DNA from: Bicyclus anynana
Taxonomy: Eukaryota; Arthropoda; Insecta; Lepidoptera; Nymphalidae
DNA length: 64,000 nt
Assembly (NCBI RefSeq): GCF_947172395.1
Contig: NC_069108.1
Coordinates: 2,891,501 to 2,955,500, forward strand
Reading direction: 5' to 3'
Below are positions 63,360-64,000 of the stretch, piece by piece. The notes below the pieces were generated by a model that did not search any database, was not told the origin of the DNA, and was given only the letters and a program-made list of their open reading frames with translations. Each line of letters opens with the position of its first letter. The stretch's first letter is position 1. Made by a program: the position numbers and the translations under genes.

Positions 63360-63870
63360 AGAATTGAAAAATTCTTTTTGTGTTGTATAGCCCGTTTAAC
63401 GAGGAAGGCTATAAGCTACATAACATCACGCTACAACCAATAGGAGCAAAGCACCGATCAAAAATGTGGCCAAAACCGGGAAAATAATATTCGGTCGTCG
63501 GCTAGTTTACTTAATAATATATAAATGCGAAAGGTCATTTTCACAAAATCTCGAAAACCGCTAGTCTAAAGTAAGTAGGTATCTGCTAATGGATTTTCGA
63601 TAGGGCCGGATTAAAGAGGTCTAGAGGCTATCACAAGTTTGTATGTAAGTCTTTCATTTATTATGCTACAAACTTAACAGGGAGATGAGTTGAGAATGAC
63701 CTTTCGCATTTGTATATTAGGAAGACTAGCCGACACCGAACATTATTTTCCCCGTTTAGGCCACATTTTAGATCGGTGCTTTGCTCCTATTGGTCGTAGG
63801 TTGATGTTATGCAGCTTGTAGCATTCCTCGATTAATGGGCTTTTCAACACAAATAAAAAAAATCAATTTT
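63360..63870. mobile_element. two Helitron-like 3' ends in inverted array
   Basis: 63365-63510 (CCAATAGGAGCAAAGCACCG to GTCGTCGGCTAGT) is repeated inverted at 63720-63865 (GACTAGCCGACACCGAACAT to GTGCTTTGCTCCTATTGGTC). The ~210 bp between them is an 'aagtttgta'/'gcgaaaggtcatt' family piece. Arms pair at roughly 85-90% by eye. Confidence 0.6.
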
Positions 63871-64000
63871 AACCATTATATCGTCAGTAGGTAAGGTAGA
63901 AGTTCAAAGTTGCCTATATCAGTTGCAAAGTTGTTGACGTCACGTACTTTATCACGACATTTAGCGGGAGTCAATATTTATGCGAACTTTGAATGCATGT

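Overview
The window is nuclear DNA of an insect, most likely a moth or butterfly (Lepidoptera). The grounds are split genes with short exons, two genes with a ZAD (zinc-finger-associated) domain, tRNA-headed SINEs, many short Helitrons ending in CTAG, and RTE, Jockey, R1-type and BEL/Pao retroelements. There is no sign of operons, bacterial genes or CRISPR. Most of the sequence is transposon-derived, at several levels of nesting and decay. Only three pieces of host coding sequence can be supported.

Left part (1-19.5 kb): a ZAD zinc-finger gene runs on the minus strand from its ATG at 19387 through five exons with matching splice phases (19387-19241, 16317-16167, 15277-15200, 12674-12612, 12010-11858). 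It then leaves the window; no C2H2 fingers are visible before position 1. Its introns hold SINEs, Helitrons, a (GA)n tract, a cluster of perfect hairpins and a Helitron with a CCCTA array. Downstream of exon 5 lie two blocks of a 19-bp minisatellite (6.7-7.2 and 10.2-10.7 kb), an alternating AT-rich array, and a 463-bp tandem duplication that carries a MITE with a CTCF-like motif.

Middle (19.5-56 kb): transposon territory. It holds a decayed R1-clade element (23.2-25.5 kb, minus), an inverted pair of ~0.95-kb elements (25.6-26.5 and 33.3-34.3 kb), long-hairpin MITEs, a duplicated CCAAT-rich promoter-like module (22.4 and 32.0-32.3 kb), and a recent BEL/Pao LTR element (34753-40219). The BEL/Pao element has apparently identical 540-bp LTRs and a 5-bp target duplication. 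Its 992-residue open frame lacks a recognisable reverse transcriptase and most catalytic residues. Further right are RTE and Jockey relics, two copies of a GC-rich foldback element, a 200-bp assembly gap (46233-46432), a well-preserved coding fragment (47120-47269, minus) and hairpin-rich tandem repeats (51.6-52.2 kb).

Right part (56.7-63.1 kb): a second ZAD gene on the plus strand (exons at 56712-56857, 59370-59508, 60129-60394, 60780-60878, possibly 62938-63051). It encodes a ZAD and one C2HC-type finger. Two Jockey-clade fragments sit in or against it; one abuts its fourth exon, whose end may have been changed by that insertion.

The ZAD genes are probably DNA-binding regulators. The other elements are independent mobile sequences, except where they touch exons or promoters. 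The strongest candidate for something undescribed is the reverse-transcriptase-less BEL/Pao element, which kept a long open frame and moved recently.
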